A stretch of 64,000 nucleotides of DNA from Thermococcus sp. (GTDB lineage Archaea > Methanobacteriota_B > Thermococci > Thermococcales > Thermococcaceae). The notes beneath the pieces were generated by a model that saw only the letters and a list, made by a program, of their open reading frames with translations, did not search any database and had not been told where the DNA came from. Positions 28,708-37,471 of the stretch are shown here, piece by piece. A program made the position numbers and the translations under genes. Every line of letters starts with the position of its first letter. The first letter of the stretch is position 1. The stretch covers positions 73,826 through 137,825 of the forward strand of contig NZ_JALVUC010000025.1 in NCBI RefSeq assembly GCF_027023865.1, read 5' to 3'.

Positions 28708-29822
28708 TTGGGATAGCCGGGGGAACGCTGAGCGGAATCTCGCCGGGGATACACGTCAACACACTAGCGGCGCTGATATCAAATTTAGGCCTTAGGAACA
28801 ACCTAACACTCTTTACCCTGGGTTTAACTCACACCTTCATGGACGTCGTTCCCTCAGCCTTCCTAGGTGTTCCCGATGAGGGGAGTGCTCTCGGTGTCCT
28901 TCCTGCCCATAGGCTCGTCCTCAATGGAAGAACCATGGAAGTCGTCAGGATAGCACTGTGGGCGAGTTTCCTCTCGGTTTTCCTCGCCGTTCCCCTCATT
29001 CCGCTTTACTCCAAGATAGCACCGCTTTACAGACCGACCTACGGCAGGATCGCGGTGCTTCTCCTTGCCCTCCTCCTCATGCTGACTGAGAGGGGAGTCA
29101 AACGGTTCTACGCTCTGATCGTCTTCTTGCTCGCTGGCATCTTGGGAGCACTGACCTTCCACCTCACCCTCAGCCAGCCCTTCTATCACCTCTTCACGGG
29201 TCTCTTCGGGGTTCCGGTTATTGCAACGGCGTTTTTAGCGGGAGGGAAGCTTCCAGAAGTGAGGGATGATGGGGACATTGAGATGGATGGAGTGAGGTTC
29301 CTCGTGTTTTCAGCCATCGGAACAGTCCTTGGAGGAGTTGCCTCCCTTATCCCTACCTTCACGGCGTCCCAGGCAGCTCTGATAGGATCCTTCTTCTCAA
29401 GGGACGAGCGCTCCTTCCTTACGGTGGTCTTCTCGGTCAACACGGCCAACTTCCTGTTCTCAACGGCCAACTTCCTCATGACGGGGAGGCGGAGGAACGG
29501 GATAGTGGTTCTCATGGAGCCGCAGTCCGGGAGTGCCATCGCATTCTACATCCTCGTCGCGCTCTTTGTTTCAATGGTGGTTCTCCTCTACGGGGAGCCA
29601 CTGGCGGGGTTGATGCTCTCACTCTCTGAGAAGGTTAACTACCGCGCCCTGAACGCCTCGGTTTTAACCTTCCTCGTGGCCATATCATGGGCTTTTGATG
29701 GTCTCATTGGACTTTTGGTTCTCGTGGGAGCGTCAATGATCGGCTTCCTTGCTCAGGAGCTTGGGGTGAAAAGAACGAACTGCATGGGCGTCATAATGAT
29801 TCCAATACTCATCGAAGAATAA
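28689..29822 (+). CDS. TctA-like (COG1784/DUF112) multi-pass membrane protein
   Basis: A 377-residue protein with about ten TM helices. It opens with GIAGGTLSGISPGIHVNT, the glycine/proline motif of the TctA family of tripartite carboxylate transporters, but no TctB or TctC partner is near. The second half repeats a similar loop (GGVASLIPTFTASQAAL), consistent with an inverted two-fold structure. The start is TTG 28689 with GGTGAT eight bases upstream, inside the end of the OB-fold gene. Substrate unknown. Confidence 0.8.
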   Translation: MLWELLIGIAGGTLSGISPGIHVNTLAALISNLGLRNNLTLFTLGLTHTFMDVVPSAFLGVPDEGSALGVLPAHRLVLNGRTMEVVRIALWASFLSVFLAVPLIPLYSKIAPLYRPTYGRIAVLLLALLLMLTERGVKRFYALIVFLLAGILGALTFHLTLSQPFYHLFTGLFGVPVIATAFLAGGKLPEVRDDGDIEMDGVRFLVFSAIGTVLGGVASLIPTFTASQAALIGSFFSRDERSFLTVVFSVNTANFLFSTANFLMTGRRRNGIVVLMEPQSGSAIAFYILVALFVSMVVLLYGEPLAGLMLSLSEKVNYRALNASVLTFLVAISWAFDGLIGLLVLVGASMIGFLAQELGVKRTNCMGVIMIPILIEE

Positions 29823-29843
29823 TGAACGGAAAGGAAATGGGAG

Positions 29844-30152
29844 TCAAGAGGATTTCTCCTTCAGGATGCGCTGGAGTTCGGGGTAATCGGTTACTATCCT
29901 CTTGTTGTCGAGGGTCGTGAAGTAGGCCTTTTTGACCTTCACCTTTTTCAGTTCGGTGTACTTCATCTCGGGCGGATCGTAAGAACCCGGCTCCACCACT
30001 TCGTCCTCAACGGTGTATGTCTCAAGCTCCGGCTGGCCGACGTACTTCCAGACCTTGTAGAACACCTCCGGCTCGAGGTGGATTTCCCCGTCAACCTCTA
30101 TCCAATCCGCCCCAATCTCCTCCAGAAACTCCTTCACTACCTCGAAGTTCAT
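29844..30152 (-). CDS. Conserved hypothetical protein
   Basis: 102 residues, acidic, soluble, no recognised family. A ribosome site GGTGAT lies 3 bases before ATG 30152 on the minus strand. It lies between a convergent membrane gene and the divergent methyltransferase. Confidence 0.65.
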   Translation of the reverse strand: MNFEVVKEFLEEIGADWIEVDGEIHLEPEVFYKVWKYVGQPELETYTVEDEVVEPGSYDPPEMKYTELKKVKVKKAYFTTLDNKRIVTDYPELQRILKEKSS

Positions 30153-30220
30153 AGAATCACCGATTATAAGGTGGGGCTAAAGGGTTATATACCTATCGCC
30201 GAACTTCGACCGGTGAAAAG

Positions 30221-31411
30221 ATGGCGAGGGTAACCGTGGACGCACAGGCGGCGAGAGCTATAGGAAAGGGTGCGATGATAGTCTTTAAAAAGGGTGTCGT
30301 GAGGACCGAGGGCGAGTTTTCCCCTGGAGATGTAGTGGAAGTCTACACGCGTGGGGGCAAGTTCCTCGGCAGGGGCTTCGTCAACCCCAACTCTAACATA
30401 ATGATAAGGCTCATCACCCAGGATAGAAAAACAGAGATAAACAAGGAGCTCTTCCGTGAGAGAATTAAGAAGGCCAACGAGTACAGGAAAAAGGTTCTCG
30501 GCTATGATAGGGCCTACAGGATGGTTTACGGCGAGGCCGATTATCTTCCGGGTCTCATAGTCGACCGCTTCAACGAGATAGCCTCGGTTCAAATTTCGAG
30601 CGTCGGTATGGAGCGCTTCAAGATGGAAGTTGCAGAGGCCATAATGGAAGCTGAACCCGAGATAGAGACGGTCTTCGAGAAGAACACCGGCCGTTCGAGG
30701 AAAAGGGAGGGTCTACCTGAGATAGAGCGTATCCTCCTCGGAAAGGAGAAGTACCGCACGATAATCAGGGAAGGAAAAGCCAAGTTCATCGTTGACATGC
30801 GGGGGCAGAAAACCGGCTTCTTCCTCGATCAGAGGGAGAACCGGATCGCTTTGGAAAAGTACATCAAGCCCGGGATGAGGGTTCTTGATGTTTTCACGTA
30901 CACGGGCGGCTTCGCAATACACGCGGCCGTGGCCGGTGCGGATGAAGTTGTTGCTGTGGACAAGTCTCCCTGGGCTATCAACATGGTCAAGGAGAACGCC
31001 AAGCTAAACGGTGTCGAGAACAGGATGAAGTACATCGTTGGGAGCGCATTCCCGGTAATGGAGAAGATGATAAAGCGCGGTGAGAAGTTCGACGTGGTAA
31101 TTCTAGACCCGCCCGCCTTCGTCCAGCATGAAAAGGACCTTAAGCGTGGCCTCAGGGCCTACTTCAACGTGAACTACGCCGGCCTTCAGCTTGTGAGGGA
31201 GGGGGGAATACTGGTTACCGCCTCATGCTCCCAGCACGTTGATATGAAGGCCTTCAAGGACATGGTAATAGCGGCAGCCGCCAAGGCCGGAAAGTTCCTC
31301 AAGCTTCTTGAACCCTACAGGACACAGGCGCCGGATCACCCGATACTCATGGCCTCCAAGGACACGGAATACCTCAAGGCGCTCTTCCTCTACGTTGAGG
31401 ACATGAAGTGA
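30221..31411 (+). CDS. PUA-domain class I SAM-dependent rRNA methyltransferase, RlmI-like
   Basis: 396 residues: an N-terminal PUA RNA-binding domain (about 1-75), a central linking domain, and a Rossmann methyltransferase with SAM motif LDVFTYTGGFAIHA, DEVVAVDKSP, motif IV LDPPAF and a cysteine in TASCSQH. This is the RlmI/YccW (23S rRNA m5C) architecture; the exact site is not known for archaea. TATA GGTTATATA at about 30183-30191; GGTGAAAAG precedes the ATG. A candidate C/D box sRNA begins 5 bases after its stop. Confidence 0.9.
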   Translation: MARVTVDAQAARAIGKGAMIVFKKGVVRTEGEFSPGDVVEVYTRGGKFLGRGFVNPNSNIMIRLITQDRKTEINKELFRERIKKANEYRKKVLGYDRAYRMVYGEADYLPGLIVDRFNEIASVQISSVGMERFKMEVAEAIMEAEPEIETVFEKNTGRSRKREGLPEIERILLGKEKYRTIIREGKAKFIVDMRGQKTGFFLDQRENRIALEKYIKPGMRVLDVFTYTGGFAIHAAVAGADEVVAVDKSPWAINMVKENAKLNGVENRMKYIVGSAFPVMEKMIKRGEKFDVVILDPPAFVQHEKDLKRGLRAYFNVNYAGLQLVREGGILVTASCSQHVDMKAFKDMVIAAAAKAGKFLKLLEPYRTQAPDHPILMASKDTEYLKALFLYVEDMK

Positions 31412-31415
31412 TTAA

Positions 31416-31482
31416 CGGGACGATGAGGAGAAAGCACCTCCACTGAACCCGGCAGATGATGAGGAAACGGGTCCGAGTCCCG
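31416..31482 (+). ncRNA. Candidate C/D box sRNA
   Basis: A 67-base element with every expected part in order: terminal stem CGGGAC (31416-31421) pairing with GTCCCG (31477-31482), C box ATGAGGA (31423-31429, one change from RTGATGA), a 13-base guide, D' box CTGA (31443-31446), C' box ATGATGA (31456-31462), a 10-base guide, and D box CCGA (31473-31476, variant). Such RNAs direct 2'-O-methylation of rRNA or tRNA. The targets were not identified. The D variant and degenerate C box lower confidence. Confidence 0.6.
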
Positions 31483-31634
31483 CTTCATCCCTTTACTTTC
31501 CTGTCTGAATTTACCCGTATTCTTGTACGGTGGGATCAAAAACTCGTAAATCCCATGGAGAAAGAAAAGTCATTACTCTATATAAGCAGGAATATTTATA
31601 AGATTTTATGCATTATTTACTGTGAGGGATTGGC

Positions 31635-31895
31635 GTGCACGATTCGGGCACCGTTCGGGACATCTCCATACCTCTCGGTGTTACCTTAGTTTACGGGCTG
31701 ATTGCCGGGATACTGGCCGGAGATCGTAACTCGGGGGTTATCCTGCTGTCACTCATCATTGGTTACTCTATGCTCTTTACGGCATTGCTTCAAAAGTTCG
31801 GGGGCAGATCTGTTAAGGATGGACTTGGCATTGGGCTGATCTCCATCCTTGGGGCTGCGCTCGGCTGGTTAATTGCCGCGATGTTGGGAGGGTGA
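31635..31895 (+). CDS. Small membrane protein
   Basis: 86 residues, three hydrophobic segments with glycine-rich packing (LGVTLVYGLIAGILAG, VILLSLIIGYSMLF, IGLISILGAALGWLIAAML). The start is GTG 31635 after GAGGGATT. TATA AATATTTATAAG lies about 40 bases upstream. It heads a group of three small membrane genes of unknown function. Confidence 0.65.
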   Translation: MHDSGTVRDISIPLGVTLVYGLIAGILAGDRNSGVILLSLIIGYSMLFTALLQKFGGRSVKDGLGIGLISILGAALGWLIAAMLGG

Positions 31896-31930
31896 CGCCA
31901 TTAGCGGAATCTTCCTGGGGGATGATTTCA

Positions 31931-32123
31931 ATGGATGATATCGCGAAGGAGGAGCTGCTGAGGGGCGTGCCAATGTTTCTCTTGCTTTTTATGACCCCTT
32001 ACGTTTTTGTGGGGAGCGGCTGATGGAAGGATACCCGCCGTCTGGGTGCCGGTTACATCACTTCTCATCACAATAATAGTGGTGCCCTTGCGTATCTGGT
32101 ATCGGCACAGGAGGGGGTGGTGA
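31931..32123 (+). pseudogene. Small membrane protein gene with a frameshift
   Basis: ATG 31931 opens a 30-codon frame (MDDIAKEELLRGVPMFLLLF) ending at TGA 32021-32023. Shifting by +1 at that stop continues as IPAVWVPVTSLLITIIVVPL and a basic end, stopping at 32121-32123 directly before the next gene. The two pieces together look like one two-TM protein of about 64 residues. A sequencing error is the main alternative. Confidence 0.55.
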
Positions 32124-32124
32124 C

Positions 32125-32442
32125 GTGAGGATGATTCTGGGCGTTGCTGGTCTCTTCCTCTACGCTCTCTTTGAGGTGGCGGGTTCCTACCTAACCAACC
32201 CGCTCTGGAGGGCGGTACTCTTCGTGCTGAGCCTTGTTCCTGTAACGATGATGGCCTTCCTCTTCGTTGACCACTTGAGTGAGTTTAAGGATTCTAAAAA
32301 GTTCGCCTCTTTCGTAACTCTCCTAATCATCCTGACCCTTATAGGCTCCGCTTACCACGGGACTGCCAGTAAAGAGAACGTAACCGGACTACTGCTGTTC
32401 GCGCTATTCGTTTGGGCACTGGTTCCGCTAAGCGGGAGATAG
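32125..32442 (+). CDS. Small membrane protein
   Basis: 105 residues with three to four hydrophobic helices. Start GTG 32125 after GGTGGTGA; ATG 32131 is the alternative. It follows the frameshifted small membrane gene directly, likely the same transcript. No family is recognised. Confidence 0.65.
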   Translation: MRMILGVAGLFLYALFEVAGSYLTNPLWRAVLFVLSLVPVTMMAFLFVDHLSEFKDSKKFASFVTLLIILTLIGSAYHGTASKENVTGLLLFALFVWALVPLSGR

Positions 32443-32446
32443 CCGC

Positions 32447-33190
32447 TCACAATTTGAGGATCAAACCGTGCCTCCAGCGGGTTCCGGCTTTAAAGCGGAC
32501 GTCCATGACGGAGTAGCCCAGCTCTTCTCCCTTCTCCATTATGGTGTTTATCAGCGGCTGCTTATCGGGCAGGAACAGCGCGACCCTTCCAGCTGGCTTC
32601 AAATAGTCTGTTGCTTCCTCGATTAGCCCCACCGAGAACGCCTCGCCGTACTTCCCGCCACCAACACCTTCCTTCTCCGTTAGAACCCCTCTTGTCGGCC
32701 TCTCGTAGTAGGGCGGAGCGGAAAAGATGACATCAAAGCGCTCACCTTCGGGAATCACACCCCTTATCATCCCCCCGGTGCTCTTGATGAGCCTTATCCT
32801 CGCGCGGTTCTTCTCAACGTTCCTCCTCGCGTATTCGAAGAACTCATCATCGAGCTCGGTTGCAGTAACATCACAGTTGAATATCTTCTCCGCCATAAGG
32901 GACATTAAAGCCGTGTGCCCGGTCCCTATCTCCAGAACCCTTTCATCGCCCCGGAGGAAGGTCTTCAGAAAGAGATAGCGTGAAATGGGGGTGGTCACGA
33001 GGCCCCGTGGGTGGTACTCGATGTCCAGTCCGAAGACCGCTTTGGCAATTACCCTGTTGTAGAGTATCCTGGCCTCCCTGTTCGAGAGGTCGAGCCTCCC
33101 ACGCTCGTCCATGTACCTTTCAAGCTCGGGGAAGAGTCTCACGGCTTCAGCTATGGGCAGTCCAAGCTTTCCATCCTTCCAGGTCGGCAT
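32447..33190 (-). CDS. Class I SAM-dependent methyltransferase, RlmF/METTL16-like
   Basis: 247 residues. SAM motif LEIGTGHTALMSLMA, acidic loop ATELDDEFFEYA, and motif IV SAPPYY, similar to the NPPF/Y of N6-adenine methyltransferases. The arrangement and C-terminal GTRWRHGLIL resemble the RlmF/METTL16 group. The substrate (rRNA or other RNA) is inferred only. The ATG lies about 18-28 bases from a TATA-like CTTTTAAATTT at 33208-33218, so the message is probably leaderless. Confidence 0.72.
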   Translation of the reverse strand: MPTWKDGKLGLPIAEAVRLFPELERYMDERGRLDLSNREARILYNRVIAKAVFGLDIEYHPRGLVTTPISRYLFLKTFLRGDERVLEIGTGHTALMSLMAEKIFNCDVTATELDDEFFEYARRNVEKNRARIRLIKSTGGMIRGVIPEGERFDVIFSAPPYYERPTRGVLTEKEGVGGGKYGEAFSVGLIEEATDYLKPAGRVALFLPDKQPLINTIMEKGEELGYSVMDVRFKAGTRWRHGLILKL

Positions 33191-33416
33191 GAAAAAAGTT
33201 GAAGGGGAAATTTAAAAGCTCACCCCTTCGGGTTCATTAGCCTGCCCACAAAGGAGCATTGCTCCGGGTTTCCCTGTCGTGGATGAGGAATATATAGAGT
33301 CCGCGTTGAACACCTTGAGCTTCTCTCATATCAAAGTGCTCAGGGTTATCGTGACACCGCTCGCCCCCATACGCAATATCAGGGCGATCTCAACGTTGTG
33401 AAAGATAGAAAAGGCC
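33191..33416. other. Spacer with a two-sided TATA and an unexplained short open frame
   Basis: The near-palindromic AAATTTAAAAG (33208-33218) can serve as TATA in both directions. On the plus strand a frame is open from 33216 to a TGA at 33399-33401; its best start is GTG 33279 (40 codons, ending IRNIRAISTL). No ribosome site or family is recognised. A small hairpin GGAGC-ATT-GCTCC lies near 33252. It may be a gene remnant. Confidence 0.3.
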
Positions 33417-34682
33417 TCAGAGAAGCGCCAAAGCGGCCATCACCTTAGCGTCTTCAACCATGTTGTCTATCTTGGCATACTCGTTGGGCTGGTGGGCGGT
33501 CTCGTCAAGGGTCGCCCAGACAACCGCTGGAATTCCTAGCCTCCTGAAGTGGGCCGCGAATGTTCCCCCGCCTATTCCACCGGCTATGGCCTCCTTCCCG
33601 CGGAGCTTTTTGAGAGCCTCCTTCAACAGGGTCACTATCTCGCTCTTCGGGTTCGTTGGTGGGGCGGCATCTCCGCGCTGGAGGACTTCAACGCTTATCT
33701 CCGGGAGGGTCCTTCCATCAAGCTCCTTCCTGTACTTCTCTTTCACCTCATTGGAGAGCCTTTCAACGTCGCTCAGAATCTCGTCGAGGTCATACTCCGG
33801 GAGGGTCCTGCAGTCAAAGACGACCTCATGCTCTCCAGGGGCTATGTTCGGACTGTCTGCGGGGTTTCCACCCATCGTTGGCTCGAAGGTGCTCTCAGGA
33901 GGGTAGAAAAGTTCGTTTCTCTTGTCGTACTTCTCGTGGAGGTGTCTGTCGAGATGGTAGGTCAAATCGAGTGCGACACGGTGCGCGTTCAGTCCCATGT
34001 CGGGCATGCTCGCATGAACCTGTCTACCTTTGACTTTGAGCTTGAACCAGAGGATGCTCTTCTCAGCCACCTCGATGAAGGTTCCGTCCTCGTTTCCGCC
34101 GTCTGGAACGAGGACGAGGTCATCTTTTCTGAAAAGCTCGGGATGGCTGTTCATCAGCCACTCAACGCCGTACTTGCTCCCCGTTTCCTCGTCGCTGACG
34201 AAGGCTAGGATAATTGTCCTCTTCGGCCTTATCCCAAGGTTCATTAAAGCTTTGACGGCGTAGAGAGAGGAGACCAAGCTCTGCCCGTTGTCCTCGCTAC
34301 CGCGCCCGTAGACCTTCCCATCCTTGACAACCGGTTTAAACGGTTCAGTAACAGTCCACTTGCTCAGATCCCCGGGTGGGACAACGTCCATGTGGGTTAG
34401 AATCCAGAGACGCGGGCTTTTATCGCCATCCTGACCGTAGTAGTAAGCCAGAATGCTCGGCCTGACGCCGTTCTTGGCCCTCTCGTCGGGCGCTTCATAA
34501 ACCTCAACCTTATCAAATGGCCAGTCCCTGATTATCTCAAGGAGCTTTTGTGCCTTGTCGTATTCCCCTTCGTAGCCGTAGTCTGGGCTTATGGCTGGAA
34601 TCCTTATCAGCTCCACAAGGGTCTGGACTATGTCATCGCGGAGCCTTTCTACTTCCCCCGCAACTTTCTCGAGTTCCACCAT
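33417..34682 (-). CDS. M20-family metallopeptidase (ArgE/DapE/carboxypeptidase type)
   Basis: About 421 residues. Di-zinc motifs are complete: THMDVVP, GRGSEDN, the catalytic Glu pair in SDEETGS, the metal Asp in VPDGG, and the late His in DETAHQPNEY. The dimerisation lid lies between. Family members hydrolyse acyl-amino acids or dipeptides, so the exact substrate is open. The start is ATG 34682 after GGTGGT; upstream open frame overlaps the promoter. TATA GTTTAAGG is on the minus strand near 34708-34715. Confidence 0.88.
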   Translation of the reverse strand: MVELEKVAGEVERLRDDIVQTLVELIRIPAISPDYGYEGEYDKAQKLLEIIRDWPFDKVEVYEAPDERAKNGVRPSILAYYYGQDGDKSPRLWILTHMDVVPPGDLSKWTVTEPFKPVVKDGKVYGRGSEDNGQSLVSSLYAVKALMNLGIRPKRTIILAFVSDEETGSKYGVEWLMNSHPELFRKDDLVLVPDGGNEDGTFIEVAEKSILWFKLKVKGRQVHASMPDMGLNAHRVALDLTYHLDRHLHEKYDKRNELFYPPESTFEPTMGGNPADSPNIAPGEHEVVFDCRTLPEYDLDEILSDVERLSNEVKEKYRKELDGRTLPEISVEVLQRGDAAPPTNPKSEIVTLLKEALKKLRGKEAIAGGIGGGTFAAHFRRLGIPAVVWATLDETAHQPNEYAKIDNMVEDAKVMAALALL

Positions 34683-34797
34683 TTGGACCACCGTGGACTC
34701 TACGATTGGAACCTTAAACGGTTTTCCTTTACCTCTCGAATGCCTTATATACCCTCCTACCGATACTCCCTCGTCTGAAAAAGAAGGGGGGCGGAAG

Positions 34798-35613
34798 TTG
34801 GTAGAGATCACATTCCTAGGAAGCGGCGGCGGGCGGTTTATAACCATAACCCAATTCCGCTCTACCGGCGGCTTCCACATCATGGCGAGCAGGAATATAC
34901 ATGTTGACCCCGGGCCCGGAGCACTGGTGAGGAGCTGGCGCTACAAGCTCGACCCGAGAAAGCTTGATGCGATATTTGTCTCCCATAGGCACGTTGACCA
35001 CTGTAACGACCTGGAAGTGATGATAGAAGCCATGACTGGGGGGGCGCTGAAAAAGTACGGGACGCTTATCGCATCAAAGAGCGTCATCTACGGTGATGAA
35101 ACTCACACGCCGGCAGTGAGCAGGTACCATCTGAACGTCCTAGAGAGCGTTCACATACCAGAACCCGGAAGCAGAATACCCATTGGAGATAACGAGATGC
35201 TGATAACACCCTGCCAGCACTCCGACTCGACGACGATAGGCTTTCGACTGAAGACCGCCAATGGGGACATCTCCTACATCCCGGACACAGCCTATTTCGA
35301 TGGCCTAATGGAATGGCACGAGGGAACGAGGCTTCTGATAGCGGCCATAACGAGACCTAGAGACATGGGGATTCCCTACCACCTCAGCACCGATGACGCC
35401 GTGGAGATGCTCAAGGGTATGGAGAAGAAACCTGAAGTCCTCATCATGAACCACATAGGCATGAAGATGCACTTCGCGAACCCCTACAAGGAGGCCAAGT
35501 ACATCGAGAACGTCACCGGTGTCAAGACCTATGTGGCGAAGGAAGGCTTTAGAGTGATAATGGAAAAGGGCAGTATATCAGTGAGAACGCTGAGGCCTGC
35601 GAGGTTCGTTTAG
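34798..35613 (+). CDS. MBL-fold hydrolase, RNase Z-like core
   Basis: About 271 residues. The metallo-beta-lactamase metal motif is HRHVDH (H63, H65, D67, H68), with later ligands in TPCQHSDS, PDTAYF and NHIGMK. Opening EITFLGSGGGRF resembles the RNase Z/PhnP group, but there is no exosite arm, so a tRNA role is not claimed. Start TTG 34798 follows GGGGGGCGG; TATA CCTTATATA lies about 45-55 bases upstream. It ends directly against the convergent phosphomutase gene with no spacer. Confidence 0.8.
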   Translation: MVEITFLGSGGGRFITITQFRSTGGFHIMASRNIHVDPGPGALVRSWRYKLDPRKLDAIFVSHRHVDHCNDLEVMIEAMTGGALKKYGTLIASKSVIYGDETHTPAVSRYHLNVLESVHIPEPGSRIPIGDNEMLITPCQHSDSTTIGFRLKTANGDISYIPDTAYFDGLMEWHEGTRLLIAAITRPRDMGIPYHLSTDDAVEMLKGMEKKPEVLIMNHIGMKMHFANPYKEAKYIENVTGVKTYVAKEGFRVIMEKGSISVRTLRPARFV

Positions 35614-36981
35614 TTATCTTTCCCCTTTTTTGAGGTATTCAACCGCCTTTAAAACCGTGGAGTAGGCCAGCTCAAAAAGTTCATCACGCCTCTTCTTGTT
35701 AGGTGCCTCGACGACAACCCTTATCTTCGGCTCGGTCCCGCTCGGCCTCACAAGAACCCACGAACGGTCTTTGATGTTAAATCGGTAGCCGGAAATCGTC
35801 AGGGTTTCCTTAATCTCGTCCCCAAGCTTGTCCCCGAGAACCTTCGCGGCGCTCTCGACAGCCTTTGCCTTCAGCCCATCCGGGCAGGGGACGTTCTCCT
35901 TTGTGAGGTAGAACTCAGGGACATTCTCCTTTACTATCCCTGAGAGCGGCTTTCCCTCCTCATCGATCATCTTTATGAGAAGGCCCATTGTGACGAAGCT
36001 GTCTATCCATGGGCCAAACTTCGGGTGAACGAGCTTCCAGGGTTCGGCCGCAAAGATTGCCTCATACCTCCTCATTCCGTCGTGGGGTTGGCCGAGAGGG
36101 ACCCTGATAACCCTTCCACCGGCTTCCTCAACGACGTGGTCTATCCTTGAGCCTGTGTCTATTGATACAACAACCGTCCCGCCGCCGTGTTCTTCAACGT
36201 AGCACTTCGCGAAGAGCGCTATCACCGTGTCCTCGGTCAGGTAGTTCCCCTTCTCATCGAAAACCGCTATCCTGTCGGCATCGCCATCCTGCGCTATTAC
36301 AAGGTCAACACTGAGTTCCCTTGCAAGAGGCCCAAGGTAGGCCATGTTCTCGTATCTAGGCTCGGGCTTCCTCCCCGGAAAGTGGCCGTCGACGTGGGCG
36401 TTGACGCTTATTACCTTGGCCCCCATCCCGCGGAGGAGGTACGGGGCCAAAACGCTTCCCACCCCGTTGGCCCCATCATAGAGGACTTTAAGGCTTGTCT
36501 CGTGATTTACAAAGTTGAGAACCGCATTGATGTAGTCATCGATAACTTCGACGGGCTTAACCGATTTTATCTCATCCCAGCTTGCCTTCGTGAAGTCCCC
36601 TGAGAAGTAAAGCCCCTCGAGTTCGCGCTCCTGCTCGACGTAGAACTCGGTTCCGTCGCCGTTGAAAACCTTTATCCCGTTATCGGTCGGGGGGTTGTGA
36701 GAAGCGGTTATCATAACGCCGCCGTCCGCATGTTCCCTCGTCGCCCACGCCAGGGCAGGCGTCGGAATCAGGCCGAGGTCAAGAACATCCTTGCCGGTGC
36801 TCAGGAGACCAGAAAACATGGCCCTCTGGAGCATTACGCTCGACGTCCGCCCGTCCCTCGCGACCGCAATTATATCTCCATCAACGTAAGTTCCGATTGC
36901 CCTCCCCATCCTCATCGCAAGCTCTGGAGTGACCTTGTCCCAGAGGGTTCCGCGTATTCCCGCGGTTCCGAAGAGTGCCAT
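35614..36981 (-). CDS. Phosphohexomutase (phosphoglucomutase/phosphomannomutase/GlmM family)
   Basis: About 455 residues, alpha-D-phosphohexomutase fold. The phosphoserine loop is ITASHNPP (Ser94), metal loop DGDADR, and the phosphate-binding loop RPSGTEPK. It interconverts hexose or glucosamine 1- and 6-phosphates; archaeal paralogs differ in sugar preference, so the substrate is not fixed. Start ATG 36981 follows GGTGTTC. It follows the UPF0146 gene by 14 bases on the same strand. Confidence 0.9.
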   Translation of the reverse strand: MALFGTAGIRGTLWDKVTPELAMRMGRAIGTYVDGDIIAVARDGRTSSVMLQRAMFSGLLSTGKDVLDLGLIPTPALAWATREHADGGVMITASHNPPTDNGIKVFNGDGTEFYVEQERELEGLYFSGDFTKASWDEIKSVKPVEVIDDYINAVLNFVNHETSLKVLYDGANGVGSVLAPYLLRGMGAKVISVNAHVDGHFPGRKPEPRYENMAYLGPLARELSVDLVIAQDGDADRIAVFDEKGNYLTEDTVIALFAKCYVEEHGGGTVVVSIDTGSRIDHVVEEAGGRVIRVPLGQPHDGMRRYEAIFAAEPWKLVHPKFGPWIDSFVTMGLLIKMIDEEGKPLSGIVKENVPEFYLTKENVPCPDGLKAKAVESAAKVLGDKLGDEIKETLTISGYRFNIKDRSWVLVRPSGTEPKIRVVVEAPNKKRRDELFELAYSTVLKAVEYLKKGER

Positions 36982-36995
36982 GAACACCACCGGGG

Positions 36996-37403
36996 TTATT
37001 TCCTCCTCGGATTATAAACGTATATCGCCAGCCCCCTGAAGTTGACGAGCCTCATGCTTTTCGGCATGCTGTCCCCAGCTAACGGAAGGACGTAGAGGGA
37101 AACGCCCAACTTCTTAGAGAGTTCGAGGATCGGTTTTACTATTTCCGGGGTCGGTCTCACGGAGTAGAGGGCTTTGACTCCCCGGTAGAGTTCGAAGTTT
37201 GGGCTGAAGAGGTCGTCCCTCACTGCTTTGATGCCCAGCTCCCTGGCCTTCTCGATGGATTCTGGGTTCCAGTCGACGGCTGTAACTTCCCTCCCCAGCT
37301 CAATAAGCCTCAGCGCCACCTTGAACTGGAAGCCTATCCCAAGCTCCATCAGTTGTCCGTTGGTATTTTTCAGTAGAAAATCTGCGAAATCTTCGATCGG
37401 CAT
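36996..37403 (-). CDS. UPF0146 family protein
   Basis: 135 residues. It resembles a minimal Rossmann methyltransferase: MELGIGFQFKVALRL in the SAM-binding position and TAVDWNPESIEKA as the acidic loop. It belongs to the archaeal UPF0146 family of unknown function. It lies upstream of the phosphohexomutase gene, 14 bases apart, and is probably co-transcribed. Confidence 0.8.
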   Translation of the reverse strand: MPIEDFADFLLKNTNGQLMELGIGFQFKVALRLIELGREVTAVDWNPESIEKARELGIKAVRDDLFSPNFELYRGVKALYSVRPTPEIVKPILELSKKLGVSLYVLPLAGDSMPKSMRLVNFRGLAIYVYNPRRK

Positions 37404-37471
37404 GAGGTACCCTGGGGGTTGTTTCTTAAAACCTTACCTCACGGGATCCATTAGAAAAGAAGGGGTAAAGG

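Noticed and set aside
31463-31485. tRNA T-arm-like GGGTCCGAGTCCC
   Set aside because: The T-loop would carry C instead of T at position 55 and no acceptor, D or anticodon arms can be built around it; a C/D box sRNA explains all parts.
34798-35613. Calling the second MBL protein RNase Z
   Set aside because: Only the general MBL metal motif is clear; the tRNA-binding exosite is not visible.
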